A stretch of 64,000 nucleotides of DNA from assembly GCA_019096065.1 (NCBI GenBank), contig JAGUCH010000004.1:3224001-3288000 (forward strand), written 5' to 3'. A program made the position numbers and the translations under genes. Positions 10,145-20,610 of this stretch are shown one piece after another. The notes below the pieces were generated by a model. It was given only the letters and a program-made list of their open reading frames with translations, made no database searches and was not told the origin of the DNA. The DNA is from Paracyclopina nana (taxonomy: Eukaryota > Arthropoda > Copepoda > Cyclopoida > Cyclopettidae). Each line of letters starts with the position of its first letter. Position 1 is the stretch's first letter.

Positions 10145-12349
10145 TTAGTACTTAGCGCTAAAAGGTAGCTTTACATTCTTGCGAATGACCAACAGGGCAC
10201 CGTCAAGGACACGATATTTTACCGCAACATCTAGTGGTACTTTCTCTGGAGGCGAAAGCATAATTAGATTTATTATCTTTTGTGTTTCTTCACAATTTTG
10301 TTGCAACTTAATGAGTAGGTTGCGTGTAATTCCTGGTAAATGTGGCGATATTCGCCGTTTAACAGTTACTGTATCTACTCTTAAGTTATTTTCTATATGA
10401 TTTACTGGTGAGTCAAAATCAGCTTCCCCATGAAACGAATGAGATAGTTTTGAAAGTATCTCGTCCTCAAGAAATTCATCATCATCATGTTTTGCTTGAA
10501 GTAAGGTTGACGTGTCGTCGTGCACAAATGGCGGCTTCGTGCCGATCATGTCAACCCATTTGTCATTTAGGCAATGCAACCTTTTCTGGAGTAGAGTCTT
10601 ACTCATAGTTCCAGAATTCACAAGTGTATCATACACATGTGTAAGTAATTCCTGTGTCGTTAGCACCTTATCTTTGATTGCATCGGGCAGAGGGTACTTA
10701 TTTGCATAAATATCCTTCGTAATCTGCCCCGCAATAGAGTAGGGCGCATAAAATATAGTTTCACCTTCTGGCGTTTGATGGTACTTATTTAATAATACAT
10801 CAACTACTTCTACCTCTGTGCGAGGTACAGCTCTCAATTTCCATGCTACAGGCAGGGAATAAATACGAGCTGCTAGTCTATGAGTGAAAGCATCTTTACC
10901 AGTAAATGAACTAGCCAGCACGCTGGCTATTGATAGACAATCCGTAACTATGACTAGTCGCTCATAGGCGAATAGTATGCTTTTAAAATGGTTTATCATT
11001 GTTAAAACTCCTAATGCTTCACGCTGAAACGAGTGGTACGCAAGGCAAACTGATAAAGGAAAGCGTGCGCTGTGTGCACCAACACACACAGCTTTACCAT
11101 CCTCATTCACCTCCATTAATAAAGCTGAGGTGCTAATTACCCCAGAATCAACCACTAAATAACCTTCTTTAAAACGTGGCAATGCCAGTGACATACCTGT
11201 TTTAATCTCGTCTATTACTTTATAGAAACATTTTTCTTGGAAAGCAGTGAAGGTGAACTTTCCTGTTTTCCCTTGCGCTGTTTGTAATACATCTAGCAGT
11301 GGAGCTGTGTATGTAGCCATATTAGGACAGTACTGGCTTAACCAGTTTGTCATTCCAATAAACTTTTGCAGCTGTTTCTTGGTTGTGGGAATAGGGAAAT
11401 CATCAAATGCAGACCTGAATTTATCGGGCATTCGCATAGTCATAATCCCGTTTTCGTCAATAGATATTAGGTGCCCTAAGACTGTAGCTTCTTTAACACC
11501 TAATTGTGTCTTTTTAATTTGTAATAGGGCATTTAAGTCCTTGAGGCTTTGAAACAACTTCCTCAGATCACCTAAATGTCGTATGTAATCATCCAATGTA
11601 GCAGGCCTAGGCTTGCCAGGGTTCTTACAGGCCACAACCAAATCGTCTACATATACACATGTAAAGGGCAATATCTCAGGGTTAAGGGCCTGTTGGAGGA
11701 GCTCTGCGAACATTCTCGGAGCAATGGCGATCCCTTGTAGGCATGACTTACTTTTCAGAAAGACTGATCTATATATACTGCGAGGGGACGTTACTGCAAA
11801 GCAGCACATATCAGCACTATCAGAGTCCACAGGTAAGTTATCGTATCCGGATGTTACATCGAAAGATGACATTAAACACGAATTAGATAACATCCCTAGC
11901 AAGGTAGGGATAGGTGGCACTATGTGCTCCGAAGTCGTAAATATCAGATTTTTATTAAAAGATGTTAAGTCAACTAGTAGCCGAGGCTTGCGTTGCTTCA
12001 TAGGCAGCTTTTCATCATTTGGCCTTGAAGTCAAGAAACAAGGGCAAGCCGAGTACCTATTAAGTGCCTTATCCACAATTTCAATTAATCCAGATGACAG
12101 CATTAATGCTATTTTACGGTCAACCTGCGTAGTTTCATACTCCGACATGTTAAATACTTTTGGCACTAATGGTTTATCATCCTTTAACTGGAACTTCATG
12201 GGTTCGACATTCCATAGCCTATATGATCTAGGATCCTCCGAGAATATAGTCTTATATTCTATTAAGAGGTCCCTAAAGTCTTCTCTGACCTCATCCGAAT
12301 GTGTTCTAGATCCATGTTCAGGATCGTTTCTGGTTTTAATGGATATGTA
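10145..12349 (-). CDS. retroelement reverse transcriptase-RNase H
   Basis: The frame is open from 12349, just after a TGA; the first ATG is at 12199 and would remove conserved sequence, so the functional start is not certain. Reverse transcriptase motifs are clear: LLVDL, SFDVTSGY and the catalytic YVDD. The connection region follows (KFIGMTNWLSQYCPN), then an RNase H with the acidic residues in VVDSG, QREALG and IVTDCLS. The sequence is closest in style to Ty3/gypsy but divergent: the usual FGL..AP motif is replaced by a region with CLQGIAIAPRMF. The frame ends out of register with the integrase zinc domain. Confidence 0.88.
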   Translation of the reverse strand, partial: YISIKTRNDPEHGSRTHSDEVREDFRDLLIEYKTIFSEDPRSYRLWNVEPMKFQLKDDKPLVPKVFNMSEYETTQVDRKIALMLSSGLIEIVDKALNRYSACPCFLTSRPNDEKLPMKQRKPRLLVDLTSFNKNLIFTTSEHIVPPIPTLLGMLSNSCLMSSFDVTSGYDNLPVDSDSADMCCFAVTSPRSIYRSVFLKSKSCLQGIAIAPRMFAELLQQALNPEILPFTCVYVDDLVVACKNPGKPRPATLDDYIRHLGDLRKLFQSLKDLNALLQIKKTQLGVKEATVLGHLISIDENGIMTMRMPDKFRSAFDDFPIPTTKKQLQKFIGMTNWLSQYCPNMATYTAPLLDVLQTAQGKTGKFTFTAFQEKCFYKVIDEIKTGMSLALPRFKEGYLVVDSGVISTSALLMEVNEDGKAVCVGAHSARFPLSVCLAYHSFQREALGVLTMINHFKSILFAYERLVIVTDCLSIASVLASSFTGKDAFTHRLAARIYSLPVAWKLRAVPRTEVEVVDVLLNKYHQTPEGETIFYAPYSIAGQITKDIYANKYPLPDAIKDKVLTTQELLTHVYDTLVNSGTMSKTLLQKRLHCLNDKWVDMIGTKPPFVHDDTSTLLQAKHDDDEFLEDEILSKLSHSFHGEADFDSPVNHIENNLRVDTVTVKRRISPHLPGITRNLLIKLQQNCEETQKIINLIMLSPPEKVPLDVAVKYRVLDGALLVIRKNVKLPFSAKY

Positions 12350-12399
12350 TCACCTGATACTCAATTTTAAAAATGGAGGGTCAAATTCACTTGGAAATT

Positions 12400-14676
12400 T
12401 CAAAAGGAGATTATAAACCTCATCATATAGTTTTGGTTATTTCTCTCATCTTTAGAAAGCTCCAGGCTAGCTGATACGAGGTCTAGTTCAGAAGGACTTT
12501 TTAGAACTGTTTGTCTGACACTGGTATCCACAATAGGACCTTCGTAAATAGTAGTGAAGCTCTTAAGTGGCACTTTGATGCCCATGTTCTTTGCCAAGCA
12601 AGGCTTGCACGAGCAACCATGTGGTTCAAGTACAAATGGTATAAATTTACCAAATTTTGTCTTTATATCCTCTTTGGTAAGGTCATCAGGGTACATTTGT
12701 AACCCAGATAACACTAGCAATGCAGCGGTGGTTGCCATACAAAGTGGGTCACCTACATGCACATCGCCATCCATAAGTGTTCTGATCCACACGTCGTCGG
12801 CCACATTTTGGTACCGTAATTGACCAATTATTATGTACATAAGCGTGGTTAAGTAGCCAATATTCTCAGCATGTTCGCTAGGGACATGGAATATTAACTC
12901 AACATTGTTGGACAACTTAAACATGATACCATGAGCTCCAAGAACATTTAGTTCAAAATACTTATCTAGTTCATTTCTTTGATAAGCAAGTGGGTAATTC
13001 TCATACTCATGTATCATCATAGTTATTATGACCCTATCCATCCCATTGAGGTAGGATTCAATAGGACACAAGGCAATGGTCATGCATGGTGGGCAAATAT
13101 ACTTATATTTTAGCCATACTACTTTAAGTTTATCCACCATCATATTCATCTTTATTACAATGCGCTTTTGTTCGCCAGACAAAAGTTTATGTCCTGGGAC
13201 AATAACAGCCCACGGTAATTCATCCCATTTTTCTCGTTTCATAAATTTGCTAATTATCACATCAGTTATCTCTTCGTAACCATCACTTTGGTTAGCTGAG
13301 ATAAATACGTAATTTCCTTTTCTACTAATCAAGGGCTTGTGGCTTCCCCTTAATGGCTCATAGGCATTGAAAAAATGCATATCAGTAAAAGAAAGACCAT
13401 TTATATCCGTAAACTGCACAATTACGTGCGAATCCAAATAATTGCAGTAACATGACTCCATTTCATGCTCCAGGGCCTTTAAACTAATGTTAGCCACATG
13501 GGCTGCAACCGTACTCTTAAATTTCTGTTTCTTGACAATCCTGGCTCGCCCAATCACTGCATGTGCATTTAAGTAGATGGGATCCTCAGTATTATTCCCA
13601 ATATTTACTGGGAAAGTACCTTTACGAGTGACAGCAGTAAGTGCCCCCTCAGAGGTCACTCCGCGGTACTCGTTACTAGGCATAAAGTTTAAGTACTTAT
13701 CCACCAATCCGGAATAAACATTTTTCTGGTGATGGGTACGACCAAGGTCGTCATCTTCGTCAGAGTCAGAATCTATTTGAATGTCATTACTGATGACAGG
13801 TAAATCATGAGGTAAACTAGCCATGGTGGTCACTTCTTCTCCAGGGAGCAGAGTGATCCCTTCATTTATTGCCACTGGGTAGAAAGCCTCTTTTGATAGT
13901 AAGAGTGGAATTTTCTTATGTTTAGATTTTCCAGGGAAATCCATAAAGTGCTTTCCATCTTTACTAGTCATCCGGACATTGTTGTCCACTAATAACGAGT
14001 TTCCTATCATTAATAGTGTATCACAATCAGATACAAGGAAAACAGCCTGTCTGATTAAAACACGATTTCCAAATGCAACTTGAATAGAGACAGCTTCATT
14101 CCCTGGGAATTCTTCTCCATTGAAGTTCTTAATTACATAATTAGTTTCAACTCGAGGTAGAGTGTAACCAATCTTGTCTTCGATCAGTTTTACAAGGGTG
14201 CGTGATATTATCTGCACCATTGCTCCACTGTCAAATAAAGCATGCAAACGTATTTTTCCAGTTATCTCCACTGGTATAAAATACCTTTCACAAACATTGT
14301 GTAGCTTTAATGAGTATATACTCAGCATGTCATCTTCAAGTTCCGGATTCGGTAAAGGTTCAAAATGTGTTACTGGCTCTGCTTCATTAGCATTTACCGA
14401 TGCCAGATGTGTAACGATACCATCATTACTACAAGTTTTTTGCTCATCATTCGTGCTACCTTTTACAAAGTAGTACCATAAAGCTATTATTGCTCCACTA
14501 CAGATTACTGTAATTGGCCAATAATTCCAACCAAATAAACAATATTGACATATTGTTATTACAATCAGTATTATGCTAATCTCATTCACAGTCATAGTAT
14601 GCTGAGGGACAAACCGACTTTTTCTACCCCTTATTGCAAGAACCAGAGCCTTTTCGTCCTTACTTCCACGAGTCAT
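12400..14676 (-). CDS. membrane-anchored retropepsin-like protein of the retroelement
   Basis: This 758-codon frame begins with a short basic stretch, then two hydrophobic segments at about residues 30-50 and 53-72. A retropepsin-like aspartic protease follows at about residues 140-260, with the active-site LFDSGA and the downstream LLMIGNSLL. Roughly 480 residues after it have no domain I recognise. An acidic Ser-Asp cluster at about residue 303 separates the two parts. Retroelement proteases are normally ~100-150 residues, soluble and fused to Gag or RT. A stand-alone frame with membrane segments and a long extra domain is unusual. It could be a fusion with an accessory or envelope-like domain. 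Confidence 0.7.
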   Translation of the reverse strand: MTRGSKDEKALVLAIRGRKSRFVPQHTMTVNEISIILIVITICQYCLFGWNYWPITVICSGAIIALWYYFVKGSTNDEQKTCSNDGIVTHLASVNANEAEPVTHFEPLPNPELEDDMLSIYSLKLHNVCERYFIPVEITGKIRLHALFDSGAMVQIISRTLVKLIEDKIGYTLPRVETNYVIKNFNGEEFPGNEAVSIQVAFGNRVLIRQAVFLVSDCDTLLMIGNSLLVDNNVRMTSKDGKHFMDFPGKSKHKKIPLLLSKEAFYPVAINEGITLLPGEEVTTMASLPHDLPVISNDIQIDSDSDEDDDLGRTHHQKNVYSGLVDKYLNFMPSNEYRGVTSEGALTAVTRKGTFPVNIGNNTEDPIYLNAHAVIGRARIVKKQKFKSTVAAHVANISLKALEHEMESCYCNYLDSHVIVQFTDINGLSFTDMHFFNAYEPLRGSHKPLISRKGNYVFISANQSDGYEEITDVIISKFMKREKWDELPWAVIVPGHKLLSGEQKRIVIKMNMMVDKLKVVWLKYKYICPPCMTIALCPIESYLNGMDRVIITMMIHEYENYPLAYQRNELDKYFELNVLGAHGIMFKLSNNVELIFHVPSEHAENIGYLTTLMYIIIGQLRYQNVADDVWIRTLMDGDVHVGDPLCMATTAALLVLSGLQMYPDDLTKEDIKTKFGKFIPFVLEPHGCSCKPCLAKNMGIKVPLKSFTTIYEGPIVDTSVRQTVLKSPSELDLVSASLELSKDERNNQNYMMRFIISF

Positions 14677-14818
14677 AATTTCAGCATTTTTACAGATTGC
14701 TCCTTTAAATAATCAAAGTAAGCTCGTCCTACTTCTTTGTTACATTCTCCCCTCATAAATGAAGGCAAGATGTAACTATCTTTATCATTCTTATTGGGAG
14801 TTTTTGTACTTGGTCCCA

Positions 14819-17383
14819 TTATTGTTTACGAGCAGGTCGTGTCTTCCAACACTGTTCTCCCCTAAACTCAAGGTGCAATCCTTTACACAATGGGCACAAT
14901 GTGCCATCGTTTCTAATCGAGGTCAAATTCGTGTTTGGGTAATTCGTACACTGTGTAGCGTAATGCATTTGGTTGCAGAACAAGCACCCATTAGTCTGAA
15001 GAGGGTTTCCTTCAGGCAACTTAGATGTATCTATGTTAAAAGTTTTTCCCAGCCTATTTATTTTCTCGGATGGTGATTCAGCTTTCATCATAGCTACTTC
15101 AACAGCTTGCCTACTCAATTCAAAATTTGCTCGAGCCAACTCGCTTTGTAGCTCATTTATTATTTTAGCACTTCGTTGACTACGGCCAGAGGCTGCCGAC
15201 ATAGTGCTAGCACTGTCTAACACCTCCTCTTCAGTAGCTTCAACCATAGCAATTCTAGGTTTGGCACGCATATTGGGTACCATTGGCAGCCTCTCCTCTT
15301 TATGAGCCCTATCCGGGTCCCTTGGCACATAAGTACCTAGGTCACTACCAATTAGGTTCATCATGATATTGTAGGCGTGCAAACTCCTAGCAGGTATATT
15401 CGCTCTCAGCAGATAGTCGTTGTATTTGTTTACTAATGACTGGTAATTCTGAGGCCAATGACGTCCTAAGAGTGCAAAACCATCAGAGATGGCTTCAGAG
15501 ACTGCATGAGCATCTCCGCCATCTCCAATGGTTGTGCTATGTATCTTCATTCGCAGTCGAAGAATTGCCTTAAGTGTGGCAGTGAAGCACTCAGTAGGCT
15601 TCCGGATCATCTCCTGAATGAGGAAATATGGATCCTCTTTACGCACAAACTGCGTGTAGTTAAAGATATCTTGCCATAGCAATTCCATACCATCTTTTCC
15701 TTCTCCAGCCATCCCCTTAAAATACTCACTAGTATTCTGGGATGAAGCCTCACACATGGCTGTTAACAAAGCTGCATGAGACCAATGCTGTCTGCCAGCC
15801 TCGTTCGCCATATAGTCCAGAAAATTTATTATATTCTCAGCAGTTAATGAGGAACTATGTAAATCAAACTTTTTAGTATATTTGTGCCTAATCTCCTTCA
15901 TTGACTGTGAGCTTGCATACTTAACATGGCCATTCGTAGGTGCAGCGATGTAACCTCTCATGGTAGTCGGATCATAAATGCTCCTAGAAGTGTCAGCTGA
16001 TACTCCAGCGGCCACACTTATTTCAGGGGTCTTCAAGTAGCCCTCTGCCAATATCTGCTTTTGGAGAGAAGTAAACTCGTCCCTCGTGCTAAGTACACTA
16101 AAGAGCTTCTGCATCTCAATCAATTTCTTTCCTGAGGATAAGTTTGGGTCAACCATCTGAAGGATTACTCGTCTGGCTGATTCCACATCCTTAATCTCGT
16201 CGGTGTTAATTAACTTCAGCCTCTCTGAGATCGGAGCAGACTCATCGTAGATGACGTCAGTTTCCGGCACCATTCTTTCCTTCGTCGCAGCATCTACTAT
16301 GCTTAAGGTTCTTTCTAAATTCTTACTGAAGATAGACTCTACTTTTGCCCCAACCATGTGCTTAGCCGTGATTTGTGCAGAGGCAATGATTTTATTTGCC
16401 GTGCTTGCATCATGCATTTTCGTGTAGTAAGCTTTTACCGTGTTCAATTCCTGAATATTCAAATGGCCTCCTGACAACATCTTTTGTACCATCCTATGTA
16501 CAACTTCCATTGGAGGAAGCGTGACAGAATTAGTCAAGTTGTGGAAATCACGAGGATTCATTTTAGTCGAGGTTAGGACTGACTTATTTTGGCCATTCAG
16601 ATCAACACCTGTAGTGAACTCACGATGGTTAGTCCCAGGTGGACTTGCTATCGAGGACATATCTGGAACAGCATTACTCGTCTCATTGTTTGGAAAATGT
16701 ACACTCTGGCCTGAAGTTTTCTGTGGCTTCAGGTTAAGCGGCTCATTTAGGAAATAATCGAATTGTAGGCCATAAAGCCTTGCTACAATAGAAAATCCAT
16801 CTCCAAATGCCCGTATCTTTAGCCAATTCCTGGATATCAATGTCGCAACCATTTCATGCGTCCCTGACATTGCGTAGGTCATGGAGCTTCCATCAACTTC
16901 TTGGATACGCTGCAGATCTTTCTTTTCCTCAATACGAGTTAGGAACTCATCCAGACCAAAACAAACGCATAATAAAGCACATGTCGTGCTTGTCAATGAA
17001 TTAGGGTCAAGTGCATCAATATATTTAACCACATTTACAACCTGGCCTACTGGATCTTTAAGAGGCATAGTACTAATGATTGCCGTAATATGATCATCCA
17101 ACGGTCTAATTGGCTCCCTAGGAACAATTACTATCCGAGTCCTATCCCAGACAGCTGCTATTTGTGCTGGGGTTACCGTAACAAACTCTAGTGCTTCAGG
17201 GTAAGCAACGTGTGGCAAAAATCTTTGCAAGACAGTCCTGCTGGTCCCATTTGGGTGGCATTGGGATAAGTACCCTTGAAAAGTGTCCTCACTAATCCCA
17301 AGATGTTGCAACAATCGATCCTTTACTTTCGTAACTTCCTCAGCCAGAGTAGGTCCAGTGATCCTAGAATCCTGATTAGCCAT
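14819..17383 (-). CDS. retroelement Gag, 854 aa
   Basis: The frame runs from an ATG 12 bp after the candidate 5' leader to a TAA at 14819. A long alpha-helical N-terminal half is followed by a capsid-like region (about residues 480-700). A C-terminal nucleocapsid has two Cys/His knuckles, CLFCNQMHYATQC and a CPLC...H...C variant. The pattern and the spacing between the knuckles resemble BEL/Pao Gag proteins. The protein would package element RNA into particles. There is no protease in this frame, and the next frame begins 142 bp further on in another register. Confidence 0.75.
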   Translation of the reverse strand: MANQDSRITGPTLAEEVTKVKDRLLQHLGISEDTFQGYLSQCHPNGTSRTVLQRFLPHVAYPEALEFVTVTPAQIAAVWDRTRIVIVPREPIRPLDDHITAIISTMPLKDPVGQVVNVVKYIDALDPNSLTSTTCALLCVCFGLDEFLTRIEEKKDLQRIQEVDGSSMTYAMSGTHEMVATLISRNWLKIRAFGDGFSIVARLYGLQFDYFLNEPLNLKPQKTSGQSVHFPNNETSNAVPDMSSIASPPGTNHREFTTGVDLNGQNKSVLTSTKMNPRDFHNLTNSVTLPPMEVVHRMVQKMLSGGHLNIQELNTVKAYYTKMHDASTANKIIASAQITAKHMVGAKVESIFSKNLERTLSIVDAATKERMVPETDVIYDESAPISERLKLINTDEIKDVESARRVILQMVDPNLSSGKKLIEMQKLFSVLSTRDEFTSLQKQILAEGYLKTPEISVAAGVSADTSRSIYDPTTMRGYIAAPTNGHVKYASSQSMKEIRHKYTKKFDLHSSSLTAENIINFLDYMANEAGRQHWSHAALLTAMCEASSQNTSEYFKGMAGEGKDGMELLWQDIFNYTQFVRKEDPYFLIQEMIRKPTECFTATLKAILRLRMKIHSTTIGDGGDAHAVSEAISDGFALLGRHWPQNYQSLVNKYNDYLLRANIPARSLHAYNIMMNLIGSDLGTYVPRDPDRAHKEERLPMVPNMRAKPRIAMVEATEEEVLDSASTMSAASGRSQRSAKIINELQSELARANFELSRQAVEVAMMKAESPSEKINRLGKTFNIDTSKLPEGNPLQTNGCLFCNQMHYATQCTNYPNTNLTSIRNDGTLCPLCKGLHLEFRGEQCWKTRPARKQ

Positions 17384-17394
17384 TCTTATCTTGT

Positions 17395-17735
17395 AAAAAG
17401 CGTGACGGAGTCACACGAAGTATTTCTTATCTCTTAGAGGTGCAACGGAGTCACACGCAATATTCTGGTCTTAGTACACTACTGTGTGTACTAAATTCGG
17501 TAATACCGAATTAAAAGCTATACGCTGTTCAAAGCACAGGGAAGCTTGTCCTAATTACTACGCCGCGTCAAGTGACACAGAGAAAAAGGTTGCAATTGCT
17601 AAGCTCGTTTATTTATTTTTTGTCAAGGCTATGAGCGGCCAAGACAAAACACACACTCACACACACGCACAAATATACACTCACTTATTACAATATAAAA
17701 GATGAAGTAAAATTTGGCACTACTGGTGCCAACAG
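17395..17735 (-). repeat. candidate 5' LTR and leader of the retroelement
   Basis: On the minus strand this stretch starts TGTTGGCACC, holds a TATATT box at about 17695, a polyadenylation-like AATAAATAAA at about 17610, a CA-repeat and two copies of GTGTGACTCCGT at about 17445 and 17408. It leads directly into gag. The first 21 nt can fold as a hairpin (TTGGCAC/GTGCCAA). No clear primer-binding TGG and no second copy were found, so the LTR assignment and its inner end are inference. Confidence 0.35.
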
Positions 17736-19560
17736 GTGTATGGATGGTAAGTTCTTCTAAGTCTCTGAAACAAAGGTGCATCAACTTTTTACGCAAAAAA
17801 GGTATGCCACTTCGCCAACCAGTGTCGACTCAGTGAATGAAAGATAAAAGTTTGCCCACTCCTCCTCGAGTTGCGGGCCGGCCAACCTTCCCTGTGCCCT
17901 CGGCAACTTGTCCAAGGTTAGCCAGTTTTTTGGGCCCCAAACACGCATTTTCCTTTGTGGCTCCCACTCTGGCTCCACGCGTGGCCTATTTGGGGTTCAT
18001 TGACTCACAGCGGAGTCATGGATTACATCATCTTCTTCCATCTGTGTGGCCAAACCCACGGACGAGACCCACTAGTGTCGCAACACTCTTGCGCTCACTC
18101 GCCCCATTATGGATAGGCAACAGAGGCTCAGGTCGCAACCTGCACCTTGGCTGGCTTTCCGGCTGCCATGGCACCCATACTCCAAGCTATGCCATGCGGA
18201 GCCTGCACGCATGCATTCACCTCCGGGAAAGACAGTGTCATTGTTACTTTGTGTAGGCCCATCATCATAACAATGGTCCATGGAAGACATCATCAACGGG
18301 CTGGTGGTACGTCACGGCCTGTACCTTCTTGCACTCCCCGCGCGCCAGTTCCAACCCGCCAACGGCATCAATGCGCAATTTGGGTCTAAGGGAATCTTAA
18401 GCCTACGCACCACATAGGCCCAAATGCCATCGGAGTGACCCCCATCGGCTCGTCAGCCTTCGGGATTTTGCTTTTGTACTGTAGTAGACACACCCTGATC
18501 GCAATCAGCGCGCGGCCCAACCTGCGCCGCAGAGCAGGAATCTTGATCCACACCAAGACATTTTCCGGGACTTCATGGTTTTTTGGTTATCAAACCTTTA
18601 GGAGAGAGAGTGGCCTTCTATCCCTCCGGGGCCTCCAAAATGGTGTGCGACGGTCACACCCTCTGAAGCCTAGGATGGTTAGCATCGGCTTCATGGTCGC
18701 GGTACCGTTCACAGCCTCCGGGTGCTGGCCGGATGTCTACCCGCCTTGGACCCAAAGCCGCAGCCTCGGTGCTCCAACTCCGGCGAGATACATCACATGG
18801 CAAGCTTCAGTGCTGTAGACCTGTGATTGGGCCTCCTACCCACGTCCTCAACGGCCTCAACAGCCTCAGACGAGGGTGCATAACTGCCCAGGAAACCTCT
18901 ATACAAGTTATGGTCGAACAAAGTCAAACAAGGTTGTCTTATTCACTCATCTTTTAACACCACACAAATTAATGGCAGCAAATACAAAGAAATAAGTACT
19001 GCAGTAAATATTCTTGTGGCCATCTTCTTCATGCCTCAGCACACTTTGGAGAACTTTGGTGGGACAATAGCAGGGCAGAGCTCACTCAATGGGCCATGTG
19101 CACTTGGTCCATGTCTTGTTTCTCTGAAGTCCCTCATCGAACTCCCCGACTCTTCTCCTTCTTCTCCACTCGTTGCATTGCAGAAAGTTCCATCAGCTTC
19201 CATCTGCTTCTCTCCGTTCTTATGCAGCTGCAGGTCCTCTTCTATGAAGCAGCTAGCAACTCCTCCACACAATGGCTAGCGACTTCTCCACTCAAGGTCA
19301 GGTGAATCGCATAGGTAGCAGCAGCAGCAGCAGCAATAATAAGAGAGTTGGAGGAGATGAAAAAGGGTGTTTGGAGTGGTTTTGAGTAAGGAGGTTTTGT
19401 GATTTTGAGGTAGTGATGTAGCGGTGAATGGGCAACCTTCCGGACTTCTGGTGGCTCCACGGGTTCCACGGTTTCCACAGGTTCCACTGGAGGGGTCCAA
19501 TCAAGTCCTATTCTGGTCGTAACGTGCACCAGAGACATGATGTACTTATTGCCCATCAGT
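17736..19560. other. GC-richer gene-poor block
   Basis: Several short overlapping open frames occur on both strands, but none has a recognisable domain, splice pattern or start context, so I call no gene. The composition is more GC-rich than the AT-rich DNA to its right, suggesting inserted or differently evolving DNA. Near 19450-19490 there are three TTCCAC-type short tandem units. Confidence 0.4.
19316..19339 (+). repeat. CAG trinucleotide microsatellite
   Basis: Six GCA units are followed by AATAAT, in the gene-poor block. No supported reading frame contains them. Confidence 0.8.
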
Positions 19561-20610
19561 TTTGATTCATAGCTCCATTTTTACAGGCGGTTTACAAGCC
19601 AAGCCTACGTATACATACTTGCTATAAAAAAGTAGCAACAGTGTACCCAACCGATAAACCCTCTAGGCAGTCGATTTATAACAACTTGAATTTACTAATA
19701 AAAACTTTCGAAATCCTCGAAAAAGGGAATACCAGCTTTGAGGCAACATGAGAACGCACAGTAGGGTCACTCCTAATAAAAAAGTCGCATCATTGAAAAG
19801 TACGTGAAAATGCACCGTAACTTCAAGAATGCCAAAAATTGGCATTACTTAGATAAATCCCATTCTAAATCATAGGAAAGTTATTCTAAAGCTAGAAAAA
19901 TGTAAAGAAATTAGGTTTTTAGGCATCCAATTGCCTAAATTGATCAAAAACACCCCAATTTTAATAGAAATAGCCACAAGTTTGGTTTGCAAAAACTCCT
20001 CCAAATCTCATAAGTATGTGGATACATGAACACAAGAGGGGTACTTTATTATTCCAAGGTGTCCAACTGAAGTTTTTTGGAAAGCATCTTTGAGGAATGC
20101 TGAAGTCCAAGGGATCTATAGGCACATATGATTTGTTTCTGATTTTCTTGCAGCCTTTTGGCATAGAGTTTCAATGACAAAATCTGAGTTTGATAAAATA
20201 AAATCTCTGAAGATAACATTTTAGTTGCCCAAAAACATCAAGGAAGTCAATTTTGAAGTATTAGCATCAATCTAGAGCCGAATTAGTGATGGCCTTTTTC
20301 GCACAATTTTCAATGAAAACGATGCGACTTTTTTGTTAGAAGTGACCCTTCTGTGGAACGGCCTAATATGTAATTTTGTCCCAAGCCACTCGGGCTTCAT
20401 AGAGACAATTAATAACCTTTTAAATACCGAAGATTCAAGCTTAGAGAAAAATTCAAGCAGACTTGAAAAAGGCCTCGCGTCGGTTACTCCTCCCAACTTT
20501 TGAAATCAATCCTGGTCAGCAAACTATAATTTAGGAAAAGCAATGCAATTGATTTAATTTATATTTTAAAAACGTTTACTCCCAAAATGGTAATGCTGCA
20601 AAAGATGCAA

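Larger units (their letters stand above)
6848..17735 (-). mobile_element. LTR-type retroelement, Ty3/gypsy-like pol, divergent and decayed
   Basis: Read on the minus strand the order is gag (17383-14819), protease (14676-12400), reverse transcriptase-RNase H (12349-10145), integrase (10131-7859) and a Pro-rich tail (7784-6848). The PR-RT-RH-IN order and the motifs fit the Ty3/gypsy group. The Gag zinc knuckles (CX2CX3HX4C) look more like BEL/Pao Gag. Unusually, the protease frame is long and starts with two hydrophobic helices. Adjacent frames are out of register and separated by short gaps. At least three single-base-type breaks lie in pol and its tail, so this copy is probably inactive. A candidate LTR is present only on the gag side. 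Confidence 0.85.

Noticed and set aside
17837-18960. Overlapping frames of 75-140 codons in the GC-richer block
   Set aside because: Frames exist on both strands with no domain, start context or splice logic; typical of stop-poor GC-rich DNA.
19242-19556. 104-codon minus frame with Val-Glu-Pro repeats and poly-Ala
   Set aside because: The repeats come from TTCCAC tandem units and a CAG microsatellite; there is no other evidence for a gene.
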